A DNA stretch of 64,000 bases from Cellulomonas sp. URHD0024 (GCF_000426185.1 NZ_AUEW01000009.1:124001-188000), one strand, 5' to 3'; shown: positions 45,195-53,761, numbered from the stretch's first letter. Notes: generated from the sequence alone by a model not told the origin. A program made the numbers and translations.

Positions 45195-46232
45195 CTACGG
45201 CGGAGGGGGCGACGTCACCGATGCGCGTTGGATCACCGCGCACCGGAGTTCTGCGGTTCGGACCGGCATGCTCATGCCGGCCGGAGCGTCGATCTGGGCG
45301 TAGAGCTGCTCGACCGCCCAGACGCCCATCTCGTAGTGCGGTAGCGCGAGCGTCGTGACGCCCGGGTAGAGCCCCTCGGAGATGAGCTCGAGGTCGTCGA
45401 AGCCGACGACGGAGAGATCAACCGGGATCGACAGGCCGAGCTCGGCTGCCGCGCGGTAGGCGCCCATGACCATCCGGTCGTTGAAGCAGAACAGGCCCGT
45501 CGGACGCGACCGTCCGCGCAGGACGCGGATCGAAGCCTCGTACCCGCCCTCGGCGACAGCGGCGGCGTGTTCGACCACGACGTCTGCCGCCGGCAGGCCG
45601 GCCTCCGCGCAGCGGGCTCGGAATCCCTGCTCGCGACCATCGCGCGCCGGGATGTCGTCGACGTTGTTGATCATGGCTATCCGACGGTGACCCGCCGCGA
45701 GGAGGACGTCTGCCGCGTCCCAGCCGCCGCGTACCTCGTCCGGGACGACCCAGGACGTGTCCGGCTCGGCCGTGCGAGCGTTCACGACGACGAGCGGTGA
45801 TCCGCGCAGAGCCTCAGGCACGACGACGATGCGGTGGTACATCGCGGCGTACAGCATGCCGTCGACCCGCCGGTCCTGCAGCGCCTTGATCGCCTGTCGC
45901 TCGACGTCCTCGTGGTACTCGGTCGTCGCCACGAGGAGCACGCTGGCCCGCGCACGCAGAGCGTCCTGTGCTCCGTGAACCAGGTGCCCGGCGAAGGGCG
46001 TCGTCGCGATCTCGTCGGAGATGAAGCCTACGGACTGAGACCGCTGCGTGCGCATCGTCCTGGCGAGGGCATCGGCCTCGTACCCCAGGTCGGCTGCGAC
46101 GGCCCGTACGCGGTCACGAGTGCGCGGCGCGACCCGAGCCGCCTTGTGCGCGCTCAGCGCGTGGGAGACCGTCGTGATCGACACACCAGCGGCCGCAGCG
46201 ACGTCCTTGATGGTTGCCCGGCTCTGCGGCAT
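45195..46232 (-). CDS. LacI-family regulator of the oligosaccharide ABC operon
   Basis: This 345-residue LacI regulator has the helix-turn-helix TIKDVAAAAGVSITTVSHAL (7-26) and a hinge helix DALARTMR, followed by a periplasmic-binding-protein-like effector domain (VGFISDEIATTPFAGHLVHG, FCFNDRMVMGAYRAAAELGL, DLSVVGFDDLELISEGLYPG). GGAGG precedes the ATG. As first gene of the operon, with an operator-like dyad between its promoter and start, it probably represses itself and the transporter. Its DNA-recognition helix (VSITTVSHAL) differs from that of the second LacI (VGIKTVSRVV), so they should read different sites. Confidence 0.9.
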   Translation of the reverse strand: MPQSRATIKDVAAAAGVSITTVSHALSAHKAARVAPRTRDRVRAVAADLGYEADALARTMRTQRSQSVGFISDEIATTPFAGHLVHGAQDALRARASVLLVATTEYHEDVERQAIKALQDRRVDGMLYAAMYHRIVVVPEALRGSPLVVVNARTAEPDTSWVVPDEVRGGWDAADVLLAAGHRRIAMINNVDDIPARDGREQGFRARCAEAGLPAADVVVEHAAAVAEGGYEASIRVLRGRSRPTGLFCFNDRMVMGAYRAAAELGLSIPVDLSVVGFDDLELISEGLYPGVTTLALPHYEMGVWAVEQLYAQIDAPAGMSMPVRTAELRCAVIQRASVTSPPPP

Positions 46233-46262
46233 CGTCGCCCTCCGTTCGCTTCGTCGCGATTG

Positions 46263-46274
46263 CAAATCGTTTTG
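46263..46274. promoter_or_regulatory. LacI-type operator CAAATCGTTTTG
   Basis: This is a near-palindrome with the central CG step that LacI regulators favour (minus strand CAAAACGATTTG). It lies 31 bases before the LacI start and downstream of the promoter, so binding would block transcription. Confidence 0.65.
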
Positions 46275-46286
46275 ATTCCGGAAGAG

Positions 46287-46316
46287 ATAGTCCGTGCGAA
46301 CACCGACCGTTGTCAA
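46287..46316 (-). promoter_or_regulatory. Promoter of the LacI-ABC operon
   Basis: On the minus strand, TTGACA (46311-46316), an 18-base spacer and GACTAT (46287-46292) precede the operator and the LacI gene. The -35 box is perfect; the -10 box is moderate. Confidence 0.55.
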
Positions 46317-46378
46317 GTCAGGTCCTGCGGTCGTGACCACCTTGTGATCTGCGCCGCCTCCGGACGAGCGCGCCCGGA

Positions 46379-46415
46379 TGCGGGGCGGGCTCACTCTGCG
46401 TGAGCCCGCCCCGCA
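46379..46415 (-). terminator. Hairpin after the secreted GH32 gene
   Basis: TGCGGGGCGGGCTCAC (46379-46394) and GTGAGCCCGCCCCGCA (46400-46415) form 16 perfect pairs around TCTGC, 14 bases after the GH32 stop. Confidence 0.88.
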
Positions 46416-46428
46416 CGTCAGCCGGGTG

Positions 46429-48945
46429 TCACCCCAGTGGGGTCACCGTCAGCGAGGTGAGGGTCGCGTCTCCGCCCTTCGCGTAGACCGCCACCCCCTG
46501 GCTCGCCAGGTCCGGGTAGATCAGATCGGTGATGACCGACTGCCCTGCGCCGCCGAAGACCTCCACGGACGACCGGTCGACGACCACCGTCAGGCGCACG
46601 TGGCCATGGTCGCTCGCCAGCGGTGCCGACTGGACACCGGCGAACGCAGGATGGAACCCGTCCGCGCCGGAGTTCGTCCGGTCGACGAACAGGGAGCCAG
46701 CCGATCTGTCGTAGCCGACGACGGTCTTCTGGTCGGCGCCCGACCTCACGTACAGACCGAACTCCTTGGCAGAGCCCACCTGGAAGTCGGCCGTGATCTT
46801 GAGAGTGGCGCCGGAGGCCGCCTTCGGCAGCGTGATGACCTGGTCCCGCACCCGGAGGCAGTACCGCGTGTAGGACCGCGCCGTAGCGGCGTCGTTCAGC
46901 GTCTTGACCGGGGTCTGGGTCAGACGGAGCTTCCCGTCGATGGTCCGCAGGCCCAGTTCGCGCGGAATGCTCATGGAACCTCTCCACGTGCCGGTCGGCG
47001 TCACTCCCGCGTACTGCCAGTTGTTCATCCACGCGACCGAGATCCGGCGCCCGTCCGGGACGTTCGAGAACGTCTGAGCGGCGTAGTTGTCCTTTCCGAA
47101 GTCCACCCAGTCATAGTTCGAGAGCGGGTTCGGGACCGGCGCGTCGGCCAGCGTCACCTGGTCGGCCAGGATGTGACCCCAGCCGCTGCTGTTGCGGTCC
47201 ACGATCTGCAGGGTCGCGGCCTTGCCCTTGAGGTCGCTCACCTTCCAGCTGACCCAGTTCAGGGTCTCGCTGTCGCTACCGGTCGCCGTTCGGACGGTCT
47301 GGCCGTCGACCACCAGGTTGACGGTCGTCTCCGTCGAGACGGGGAGGGCAGCGGCGTCGGAGAACATGAACTGATCGGCAGAGACGTGACCCCATCCGCC
47401 GGTGTTGGCGTCGTACAGCTCGATCTGCGCCGTGGTCCCGATGAGGTCGGAGACGTCCCAGCTCGCCCAGTTGAGCGTCTCGGACTCGCGACCCGAGGTC
47501 GATCGGACCACCTGGCCGTTCACCAGGAGCCGGACGGCCGTGTCCTCGTGAGCCCCTCCACCGACCTGGAAGTTGATGTGCGGCGACGTGATCGCGAACG
47601 GCGGCGACGTCAGCGTCCCCGTCCCCTGGTCTCCGCAGGCAGCCGGGTCCGCGTTGTGGAAGCTGTTCGCCACCAGCGCCCCGGTGAAGCCGGAGACTCC
47701 TCCCTGGCAGGGAGCGTTGCCCGCCGTGGGTCCGCTCCCCCAGGCGTCTCCGGTGGCCGTCCAAGCACCCCAGTCGGCGTGCTCGAAGTCTTCGAAGACG
47801 GTGCCCGTGGGCGGAGTTCCGTCGCCGGCGCCCTGCTCCCGGGGATGGAAGCCGCCGCCGACCAGGAGGTTGACGTAGTCACGGTTGACGGTGAATGCGG
47901 GCGACGTGAGCGTCCCCTGAGCGCTGTCGAAGTCGACGAAGCTGTTCACGAGACCGGACCCCTCGTAGCCGCTGACGACGTTCTGCCCGGGCAACGAACC
48001 CTGGACGGGACCGGAGCCGAACGCGGTGCCAGTGGTCGACCATCCGTCGGGATAGGTGGCCTGCTCGAAGTCAGCGATCGAGTCCCCCGGCGGCGGGCCA
48101 GGGAGGTCCGTCACGACGTTGTCCGCGGTGAACTGGGTGCCATCGAAGTTACCGACGAAGTACTGGGCGCCCGATCCACCGGCGATCGAACCGGGATTGA
48201 GATTGACCACCATGACCCACTTGGTGTTCTTCTTCCGACCGTCTACCGGCAGCTCGAAAAGGTCCGGCATCTCCCAGACCCCACCGACAGCATTGGCGGG
48301 ACCGAAATCGCTCAGGTGGGTCCACGACTTGAGGTTGTCGCTCCGGTAGAGCTGAATCTTGTGCTCGGCGGAAAGCGCTACAGCCATGACCCAGTAGCCC
48401 CCCTTGCCGTACCAGAACACCTTGGGGTCACGGAACTCCGTGGAGCCAAGATCGAGCACGGGGTTGCCTTGGTACTTGGTCCACGTCTCGCCCGCGTCGG
48501 TGCTGTATGCCAGCGACTGGGCCTGGACGTGCGTCGCCTCGTAGTAGCTGGTGTACACAGCGACGAGCGCGGGGTGAGCTTTCGTCCCGAAGCCCGACGT
48601 GTTCTGGCTGTCGACCACCACCGACCCGGAGAAGATCGCCTCGGTGTCCGAGTGGGGGATGGCGACCGGACGCTCCTCCCAGTGGACGAGGTCCGTGCTG
48701 ACGGCGTGGCCCCAGGACATGTTCCCCCACACCGGGGCCTCGGGATTGTGCTGGAAGAACATGTGGTATTTGCCTTGGTACCACACCGGACCGTTCGGGT
48801 CGTTGATCCAGTTCTTCTCGGGTGCGAAGTGCACCTGCGGCCGATAGGGATCAACAGGCTCGGCCGCGTGGGCGGATCCGGCCGCGAGCAATGGAACGGC
48901 CAGTGCCAGTGAAGCGATCACGGACGTGATGGCGGACTTTCCCAT
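46429..48945 (-). CDS. Secreted GH32 levanase/fructanase with nested insertion modules
   Basis: This is an 838-residue exported fructan hydrolase. The signal peptide (1-28) ends AHA-AEP. The propeller has WINDPNG (nucleophile D49), FRDP (D173) and WEMPD (acid/base E225; usual motif ECP). At about residue 284 the propeller is interrupted by about 320 residues holding two related beta-sandwich modules, and it resumes at DWVDFGKDNYAAQTF (612) and RRISVAWMNNWQYAG. A C-terminal GH32 beta-sandwich follows (about 690-838). No anchor is seen, so it is probably released. GAGGAG precedes the ATG. Likely activity is levan or inulin hydrolysis; endo or exo mode cannot be told. It lies downstream of the PfkB-like gene. 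Confidence 0.9.
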   Translation of the reverse strand: MGKSAITSVIASLALAVPLLAAGSAHAAEPVDPYRPQVHFAPEKNWINDPNGPVWYQGKYHMFFQHNPEAPVWGNMSWGHAVSTDLVHWEERPVAIPHSDTEAIFSGSVVVDSQNTSGFGTKAHPALVAVYTSYYEATHVQAQSLAYSTDAGETWTKYQGNPVLDLGSTEFRDPKVFWYGKGGYWVMAVALSAEHKIQLYRSDNLKSWTHLSDFGPANAVGGVWEMPDLFELPVDGRKKNTKWVMVVNLNPGSIAGGSGAQYFVGNFDGTQFTADNVVTDLPGPPPGDSIADFEQATYPDGWSTTGTAFGSGPVQGSLPGQNVVSGYEGSGLVNSFVDFDSAQGTLTSPAFTVNRDYVNLLVGGGFHPREQGAGDGTPPTGTVFEDFEHADWGAWTATGDAWGSGPTAGNAPCQGGVSGFTGALVANSFHNADPAACGDQGTGTLTSPPFAITSPHINFQVGGGAHEDTAVRLLVNGQVVRSTSGRESETLNWASWDVSDLIGTTAQIELYDANTGGWGHVSADQFMFSDAAALPVSTETTVNLVVDGQTVRTATGSDSETLNWVSWKVSDLKGKAATLQIVDRNSSGWGHILADQVTLADAPVPNPLSNYDWVDFGKDNYAAQTFSNVPDGRRISVAWMNNWQYAGVTPTGTWRGSMSIPRELGLRTIDGKLRLTQTPVKTLNDAATARSYTRYCLRVRDQVITLPKAASGATLKITADFQVGSAKEFGLYVRSGADQKTVVGYDRSAGSLFVDRTNSGADGFHPAFAGVQSAPLASDHGHVRLTVVVDRSSVEVFGGAGQSVITDLIYPDLASQGVAVYAKGGDATLTSLTVTPLG

Positions 48946-49016
48946 GAGTCTCCTCGTTAAGATGACATGGAAGGGAAATCGTCTGGTGAGATCCCCGTTG
49001 ACGACAGATTCGATCC

Positions 49017-49039
49017 GTTGACGGTGGCAGAACGTCAAC
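49017..49039. promoter_or_regulatory. Inverted repeat GTTGACG-N9-CGTCAAC upstream of GH32
   Basis: These are perfect 7-base arms in the 121-base gap between the PfkB-like gene and GH32. A further GTTGACG copy lies at 48997-49003. On the minus strand the GTTGACG arm could be a -35 box for a separate GH32 promoter. A binding role is inferred. Confidence 0.4.
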
Positions 49040-49066
49040 CCATAGGTACGGCGTAGTTACCTGCGC

Positions 49067-50080
49067 TTATCGCTGCTTTTGCGAGGGGAACGTTGGCTGA
49101 CGCTGCCCCGGCACGACGCGGATTCCGTTCTGCCGAGCCGACGGTCCTTCGAGTGCCGCCGGCAGTGTCCGGGCCGGAGCGGCGGCGCTCGTCCGGGCGA
49201 TCCCGTGTGCGGCCGCCAGCGCAGCCCCCTCGAGCACGTTCCACAGCGTCGACGTTTCGATGTCGCGAAGCGCACCACGTCGATCGGCGCCCAACAGCTC
49301 GGCCTCGCGAAGTCCCTGCAGGACGGTCGCGGTGAACCGGGCCCAGGCGCCCGCTGCGTCGGCGACGGCGGCCGGGCCTCCCGGAACGAGAACCGCACCG
49401 CTCTTCGCGACGCCGATCAGCGCCTGCGACTTCAGAGTGACGATCACGACCGACGGCCCGATCCCTGACCACTCTCGGGCAACGTCCACCGGATCGCGGC
49501 CGGGAAACAGCAACCGGAGGTCCTCCTCCGCGGTCTTGACGACATCGGAGATCGCGACGACGCGCTCGACACGCTCCCGCACGCCGCCACCCTCCCGCCG
49601 CACCGCTGACCGGAGGTTGGCGTCGAAGCTCAGCGACGCGCGGCGTCGTGCCGCGCACAGGGCCGTCTCGACACCATCGGCCACCGGCCCTGGCAGCGAC
49701 GGGATCGAGTCCGTGTGAACGTGGAACAGCGGTGCGCCGGAGAGCACGGGCGCGAGGTCGAAGGAGTAGATGGAGGGATCGAGCTCGTCGGCGACCGTCG
49801 TGGTGGACTGATCGAAGACCATGGCACCCCCGGCTTCTGCGGCCTCGAGCCCATGGGGTGCGACGTGGTTCCGGATCAACGTTCCGTAGGCGTCGGCACC
49901 GATCTCCGTCGACAGCGCGACCCTTCTTCCGAGCACGGGCCGCCCAGGAACAGCGCTTCCGGGAGTCGCGAGGTCCTGCCGGACCGCGGGGAACGTCGTC
50001 CCACGTCTCGCATTGAGGGAAGTCGACACAGTGCGTGCAACCTCGCTCCACCTTCCGTCTCGCGACCCGTCCACCGACAT
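49067..50080 (-). CDS. PfkB-family protein without the catalytic Asp
   Basis: This 337-residue PfkB (ribokinase-fold) homologue keeps VALSTEIGADAYGTLIRNHV, SLSFDANLRSAV and DVVKTAEEDLRLLFPGR. The anion-hole/catalytic motif DTxGAGDSF reads DAAGAWARF (241-249), so the base Asp is Ala247 and the Gly before it is Trp. The N-terminal substrate block (normally GGxxxNVA) is also degenerate (RRGTTFPAVRQDLAT). It is unlikely to phosphorylate sugars; it may sense or bind one, or be decaying although the frame is intact. Start at the ATG at 50080 with GAGGAG; a longer start would overlap the operators. It precedes the secreted GH32 gene. Confidence 0.75.
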   Translation of the reverse strand: MSVDGSRDGRWSEVARTVSTSLNARRGTTFPAVRQDLATPGSAVPGRPVLGRRVALSTEIGADAYGTLIRNHVAPHGLEAAEAGGAMVFDQSTTTVADELDPSIYSFDLAPVLSGAPLFHVHTDSIPSLPGPVADGVETALCAARRRASLSFDANLRSAVRREGGGVRERVERVVAISDVVKTAEEDLRLLFPGRDPVDVAREWSGIGPSVVIVTLKSQALIGVAKSGAVLVPGGPAAVADAAGAWARFTATVLQGLREAELLGADRRGALRDIETSTLWNVLEGAALAAAHGIARTSAAAPARTLPAALEGPSARQNGIRVVPGQRQPTFPSQKQR

Positions 50081-50149
50081 GAGCGCTCCTCGTCCGAACC
50101 GATAGGAGGGCAGCTGGCCCTCCACGAGACCTCGCAGCGGTGCGGGCCA

Positions 50150-50161
50150 GACAACGTTGTC
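50150..50161. promoter_or_regulatory. LacI operator GACAACGTTGTC (site 1)
   Basis: This is a perfect dyad, extended to CAGACAACGTTGTCTG (50148-50163). It lies about 70 bases before the PfkB-like gene and 36 bases from site 2, downstream of the predicted promoter. Confidence 0.85.
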
Positions 50162-50185
50162 TGATCGGACATTCATCCAGAATCA

Positions 50186-50197
50186 GACAACGTTGTC
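50186..50197. promoter_or_regulatory. LacI operator GACAACGTTGTC (site 2)
   Basis: On the minus strand the site overlaps a TTGACA -35 box (CTTGACAACG), so repressor and RNA polymerase would compete. The -10 box would fall near ATGAAT, about 17 bases further on. Confidence 0.85.
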
Positions 50198-50339
50198 AAG
50201 CAGATCGACGGTCGTCGTGGGCATGCGGGCACGGTGGGCAGGCGACGGTGCCCCAGCCGCGCCGGACGGCACCGGTCAAGAAGCGCGCGGGCGTGCGAGA
50301 CCCGGCTCCGCACGCCGCGAACGACTGTCAGCGGTCAGA

Positions 50340-51311
50340 TCACGGAGCCGTGACGGTCGTGGCGAAGCTGAAGCGCCGGGCAGTCGCCGGCTCGAGGCGG
50401 ATCGCGGTCGCACAGTCCGGTCGGCCCCATGCATCTGTCATGACCTCGACCGGCTCGATGGCGATCGAAGCGCGGCGGTCCCGATCGAGGGTGTCCCCCG
50501 TGAAGACGTGCACCAGCCCTCGCTCCTGGCTCACGGTCAGCCGGACCCCCGACTCGGGGTCCTCGAGCACGGTCCGGATGATGCCGTCATCGTCGGGACG
50601 CAACGCCCCGAACGCTGCGTCGATCACGCTACCGCCGAGCGGCTTCCAGCTGACCTCGGCACGCTCCTCGTAGGCGTCGTCGCCCGGAAGGGGGATCAGG
50701 GCCTCGTCAGCAAGGATCGCCACCGTGGCCGGGAGCGTCAGGTGCAGGCCGTCGATCACGGTGCGAGACGGGAGGCGGAAGTACGGGTGCCACCCTGCGG
50801 CGAACGGTGCCGCCACGTCGCCCACGTTCCGGCCGGTCACCGCCATCTCGAGGGTGTCTGTGGTGAGGCGGTACGACACCTCCACGACGACCTCGTACGG
50901 GTAGCCGGTCGCCCGCCCCGTGGCCAGAGCGTCGCAACGGAAGAGGGCAGTCGCCTCGCGCTCCCGCTGCTCGAGCTCGACCAGCACGAACGGCTCCGTG
51001 CGGACGAGGCCGTGGTAGATCGTGCGGTCGTGCGCGCCGGGTAGGAGGTCGTGCGTCACGCCGTCGAATGTGTACCGGCCGTCCGCGACCCGGTTGCAGA
51101 ACGGCGCCATGACACCGTTGCGGACCCCACCCTGGGCTGCCAGCTCCTCCGCGTCTCGGTAGCCGTCAAGGATGTCGGTGACCTGCCCGAGGAGCGGCAG
51201 CGTCCAGCTCAGCGGGGTCGCTCCGATCAACGAGATCACCACTTCTGAGTCCGCGGCGACCAGCGTGACGGTGCGCGGGGCCGTGCCGGAGGTGTCGTCT
51301 GCGCCGCTCAT
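50340..51311 (-). CDS. Aldose 1-epimerase (mutarotase) family protein
   Basis: This 323-residue galactose mutarotase-like beta-sandwich protein has GGVRNGVMAPFCNRVADGRY (substrate-binding Asn-Arg block), HGLVRTEPFVLVE, PFAAGWHPYFRLP (catalytic His) and a C-terminal AIEPVEVMTDAWGRPDCATA (catalytic Glu in IEP). It interconverts sugar anomers, probably of hexoses released from the fructan or sucrose. The ATG overlaps the lacI stop (ATGA), so regulator and mutarotase are co-translated. Confidence 0.85.
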   Translation of the reverse strand: MSGADDTSGTAPRTVTLVAADSEVVISLIGATPLSWTLPLLGQVTDILDGYRDAEELAAQGGVRNGVMAPFCNRVADGRYTFDGVTHDLLPGAHDRTIYHGLVRTEPFVLVELEQREREATALFRCDALATGRATGYPYEVVVEVSYRLTTDTLEMAVTGRNVGDVAAPFAAGWHPYFRLPSRTVIDGLHLTLPATVAILADEALIPLPGDDAYEERAEVSWKPLGGSVIDAAFGALRPDDDGIIRTVLEDPESGVRLTVSQERGLVHVFTGDTLDRDRRASIAIEPVEVMTDAWGRPDCATAIRLEPATARRFSFATTVTAP

Positions 51312-52396
51312 CCGTCTGCCGCTGCGCCCCGGGTCGCTCCGTGATGCGGTCGGATCTCCCCCGAGCCACGCGTGATCAGCTGCGTCGGGAGGACGATCTG
51401 ACGGGGCGGCGCGGTATCCCCTTCGAGCCGGGCGAAGACCCGTTCGGCTGCGACGCGGCCGATCGCGGTCGGGTCCTGCGCGACGACGGTCACCGCAGGG
51501 TCCATGAGGTCGGCGAGCGGGAAGTCGTCGAACCCCACCAAGGCGACCTCGTGCTGCAGACCGAGGGACCGCAGGGCACGAATGGCGCCGATCGTGACCA
51601 GGTTCTGGCTCGTGAACAGCGCCGTCGGAGGGTCTTCCTCGCACAGCAGCCGGTGCACGGCTCTGAATGCGGCGTCGATGTCGTGGAGCCCCTCGCCCAG
51701 GAGCCGGTCGTCCGTGGGTACCCCGGCGTCCGCCAACGCCCGCAGGTATCCCGCGCGCCGCTGGCTTGCGGTGGCGATCGTGGGCAGGTCTCCCAGACAG
51801 GCGATGCGACGGTGCCCTGCCCGCAGGAGGTGGTTCGTGGCGCCCTTGGCACCCGCGAGGTTGTCGACGAGGACGGTGTCGACGTCGATGCCCACCGGTG
51901 GCCGGTCCACCATGACGACAGGCGTCCCGGTCTGGAGCTCAGGATTGAGGTAGTTCTGGTCGACGCCGGACGCCGAGATGATGAGCCCGTCGACCCTTCG
52001 GGAGGAGAAGGCCGCGACGAGGTCCTTCTCGCGCTGAGGCTGCTCGTCCGTGCTGGCCGCGAACACCGCCACCCCCCGCTCGGCGGCAACGTCCTCGACG
52101 GCACGGTGGATCGCTGCGCAGAAGGGGTTGTCGACGCTTGCCAGGACGAGGCCGACACTGTTGGACCTGCGCACCGAGCGTCGGAGGCTGCCGGCCGTGA
52201 AGTCAGGGATGAAGTTCAGCTCGCCAGCCGCCCGCTGTACTCGCTCGATCATCGCTGCCGACACACCAGGCTCCCCGTTGACGACCCGGGAAACGGTCTT
52301 GATACCGACGCCAGCCAGAGCTGCGACGTCGCGCATCGTGGCACGCGCACGGATCTCGGTGGCGGCGATTCCGCCGAATTCAGACAACGTTGTCAT
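51308..52396 (-). CDS. LacI-family regulator of the fructan island
   Basis: This is a 362-residue LacI regulator. The helix-turn-helix is TMRDVAALAGVGIKTVSRVV, followed by NFIPDFTAGSLRRSVRRSNS (hinge) and an effector domain (VGLVLASVDNPFCAAIHRAV, VGFDDFPLADLMDPAVTVVA). The ATG at 52396 is five bases after a TATGAT -10 box and inside an operator, so the mRNA is probably leaderless and self-repressed. The same dyad occurs at eight places in the island; this protein, centrally placed, is the natural reader. Fructose or a phosphate derivative is the likely inducer (inference). Confidence 0.9.
   Translation of the reverse strand: MTTLSEFGGIAATEIRARATMRDVAALAGVGIKTVSRVVNGEPGVSAAMIERVQRAAGELNFIPDFTAGSLRRSVRRSNSVGLVLASVDNPFCAAIHRAVEDVAAERGVAVFAASTDEQPQREKDLVAAFSSRRVDGLIISASGVDQNYLNPELQTGTPVVMVDRPPVGIDVDTVLVDNLAGAKGATNHLLRAGHRRIACLGDLPTIATASQRRAGYLRALADAGVPTDDRLLGEGLHDIDAAFRAVHRLLCEEDPPTALFTSQNLVTIGAIRALRSLGLQHEVALVGFDDFPLADLMDPAVTVVAQDPTAIGRVAAERVFARLEGDTAPPRQIVLPTQLITRGSGEIRPHHGATRGAAADG
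52383..52394. promoter_or_regulatory. LacI operator GACAACGTTGTC (site 3)
   Basis: It overlaps the lacI start codon and covers the transcription start predicted from TATGAT at 52402-52407 (minus strand). It is 79 bases from site 4. Confidence 0.85.
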
Positions 52397-52424
52397 CCGT
52401 AATCATAGCGTGACCTCGCGAGGC

Positions 52425-52454
52425 TTGACCCGGCCGTTTTGAGGCCGATACATA
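52425..52454 (+). promoter_or_regulatory. Promoter of the first binding-protein gene
   Basis: TTGACC (52425-52430), an 18-base spacer and TACATA (52449-52454), with operator site 4 starting eight bases after the -10 box. The second binding-protein gene has the same layout. Confidence 0.6.
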
Positions 52455-52461
52455 GAGTGCT

Positions 52462-52473
52462 GACAACGTTGTC
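52462..52473. promoter_or_regulatory. LacI operator GACAACGTTGTC (site 4)
   Basis: The site lies at the predicted transcription start of the first fructose binding-protein gene. Confidence 0.85.
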
Positions 52474-52508
52474 CGCGGCTACGGGCCGCCCTCAAAGGAG
52501 CACTCACC

Positions 52509-53621
52509 ATGAGTTCACGCACTTCGCCTTCCCGCCGCCGGTCCGCCAGGAGCTTGGTCGCTCTCGGTGCTGTGGCGATCCTACTTGCCGCTTGCTCGTC
52601 GACCGCGAGCCAGGACGCCGAGGCAAGCGCTTCGGCAGCCGTCAAGGACAGGCGCGTTGCGGTGTCTTTGATCGTCAAGACGACGAGCAACCCGTTCTTC
52701 ATCGCGATGCAGAAGGGCGCCGAAGCTGCCGCCCAGGAGAACGACGTCGATCTGACTTTCGCTGCCGGGCGTGAGGACGGGGACGAGACCGTCCAGATCC
52801 AGGCCATCGAGGACGCGATCTCGCGGGGCCAGAACGGCATCCTCATCACCCCGAACGGCCCCGGGGTGCTCGAAGCGCTCGATCGTGCACGGGAGGCCGG
52901 ACTGTATGTCATCGCCCTGGACACGGCGCCGGATCCCGCCGACGCGGTGGACATCACCTTCGCGACCGACAACTTCGATGCCGGCAAGCGGATCGGGGCC
53001 TGGACCGCCTCCCAGCTCGGCGGCAAGAAGGCCGTCATCGCGATGCTGAACCTGTTCGACGACAAGGTCGTCTCGGTCGACTACAACCGCGGCCAGGGGT
53101 TCCTCACCGGCATGGGCATCGACACCGCAGACCCGAAGATCAACGGCGACGAGGCCGAGTCCGGCACCTACTCCGGCGGCGAGTACACCATCGTGTGCAA
53201 CGAAGCCGCCCAGGGCGCCGAAGACGGCGGCACCACCGCCATGGAGACGTGCCTGTCCAAGAACCCCGACATCAACGTCGTCTACACCCTCAACGAGCCC
53301 ACCGCCTACGGCGCCTTCCAGGCACTGACCGCCGCCGGCAAGACCTCGGACGACGTCCTGATGACCTCCGTCGACGGCGGCTGCGCCGGCGTCGGCTACG
53401 TCAAGGACGGCATCATCGACGCCACCTCGCAGCAGTACCCCGTCCGCATGGCTCAAGAGGGAGTCGCAGCCATCGCCACGCTCAACCGCTTCGGGGCGGC
53501 CCCGAAGTTGAGCCCGGGGCTCGACTTCTTCGACACCGGCGACGAGCTGGTGACCGACACCCCTGCCGCCGGCATCGAGAGCATCGACACCACCGAGGCC
53601 TCCAAGATCTGCTGGGGCTGA
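52509..53621 (+). CDS. Fructose/monosaccharide ABC binding lipoprotein, copy 1
   Basis: This is a 370-residue RbsB/FrcB-type sugar receptor. The lipoprotein signal ends LLAACSS (about 25-31). The mature protein has VSLIVKTTSNPFFIAMQKGA, QIQAIEDAISRGQNGILITP, YVIALDTAPDPADAVDITFA and MTSVDGGCAGVGYVKDGIID, with Cys residues in IVCNEAA, METCLS and GGCAGV probably paired outside the cell. AAAGGAG precedes the ATG. It is nearly identical over long stretches to copy 2 and has its own promoter-operator unit and terminator. It delivers fructose or a related sugar to the FrcC/FrcA-like transporter downstream. Confidence 0.9.
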   Translation: MSSRTSPSRRRSARSLVALGAVAILLAACSSTASQDAEASASAAVKDRRVAVSLIVKTTSNPFFIAMQKGAEAAAQENDVDLTFAAGREDGDETVQIQAIEDAISRGQNGILITPNGPGVLEALDRAREAGLYVIALDTAPDPADAVDITFATDNFDAGKRIGAWTASQLGGKKAVIAMLNLFDDKVVSVDYNRGQGFLTGMGIDTADPKINGDEAESGTYSGGEYTIVCNEAAQGAEDGGTTAMETCLSKNPDINVVYTLNEPTAYGAFQALTAAGKTSDDVLMTSVDGGCAGVGYVKDGIIDATSQQYPVRMAQEGVAAIATLNRFGAAPKLSPGLDFFDTGDELVTDTPAAGIESIDTTEASKICWG

Positions 53622-53630
53622 CCCTGTCGA

Positions 53631-53666
53631 GGCCCGGCGGCACCGAGAACTCGGCACCGCCGGGCC
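53631..53666 (+). terminator. Hairpin after binding-protein copy 1
   Basis: GGCCCGGCGG (53631-53640) pairs with CCGCCGGGCC (53657-53666), with inner CCGA/TCGG pairing; it begins nine bases after the stop. Confidence 0.8.
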
Positions 53667-53761
53667 CCGCGGCCTGACGACCGGGCGGTCCACGGTCCCA
53701 AGACTCGGTCCGTCGCTCGCAGCTGTGGATGCACGTCGACCGGACACAGGGCGAGATCACG

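Noticed and set aside
46378..48912. 844-codon rightward frame antisense to the secreted GH32
   Set aside because: Composition is that of a shadow frame (Arg, Val, Gly, Asp rich) and it has no recognisable motif; the opposite strand encodes all GH32 catalytic motifs.
50081..50176. Upstream start of the PfkB-like gene at 50176
   Set aside because: This start lies inside the operator pair and lacks a ribosome-binding site, while the ATG at 50080 has GAGGAG at a good distance.
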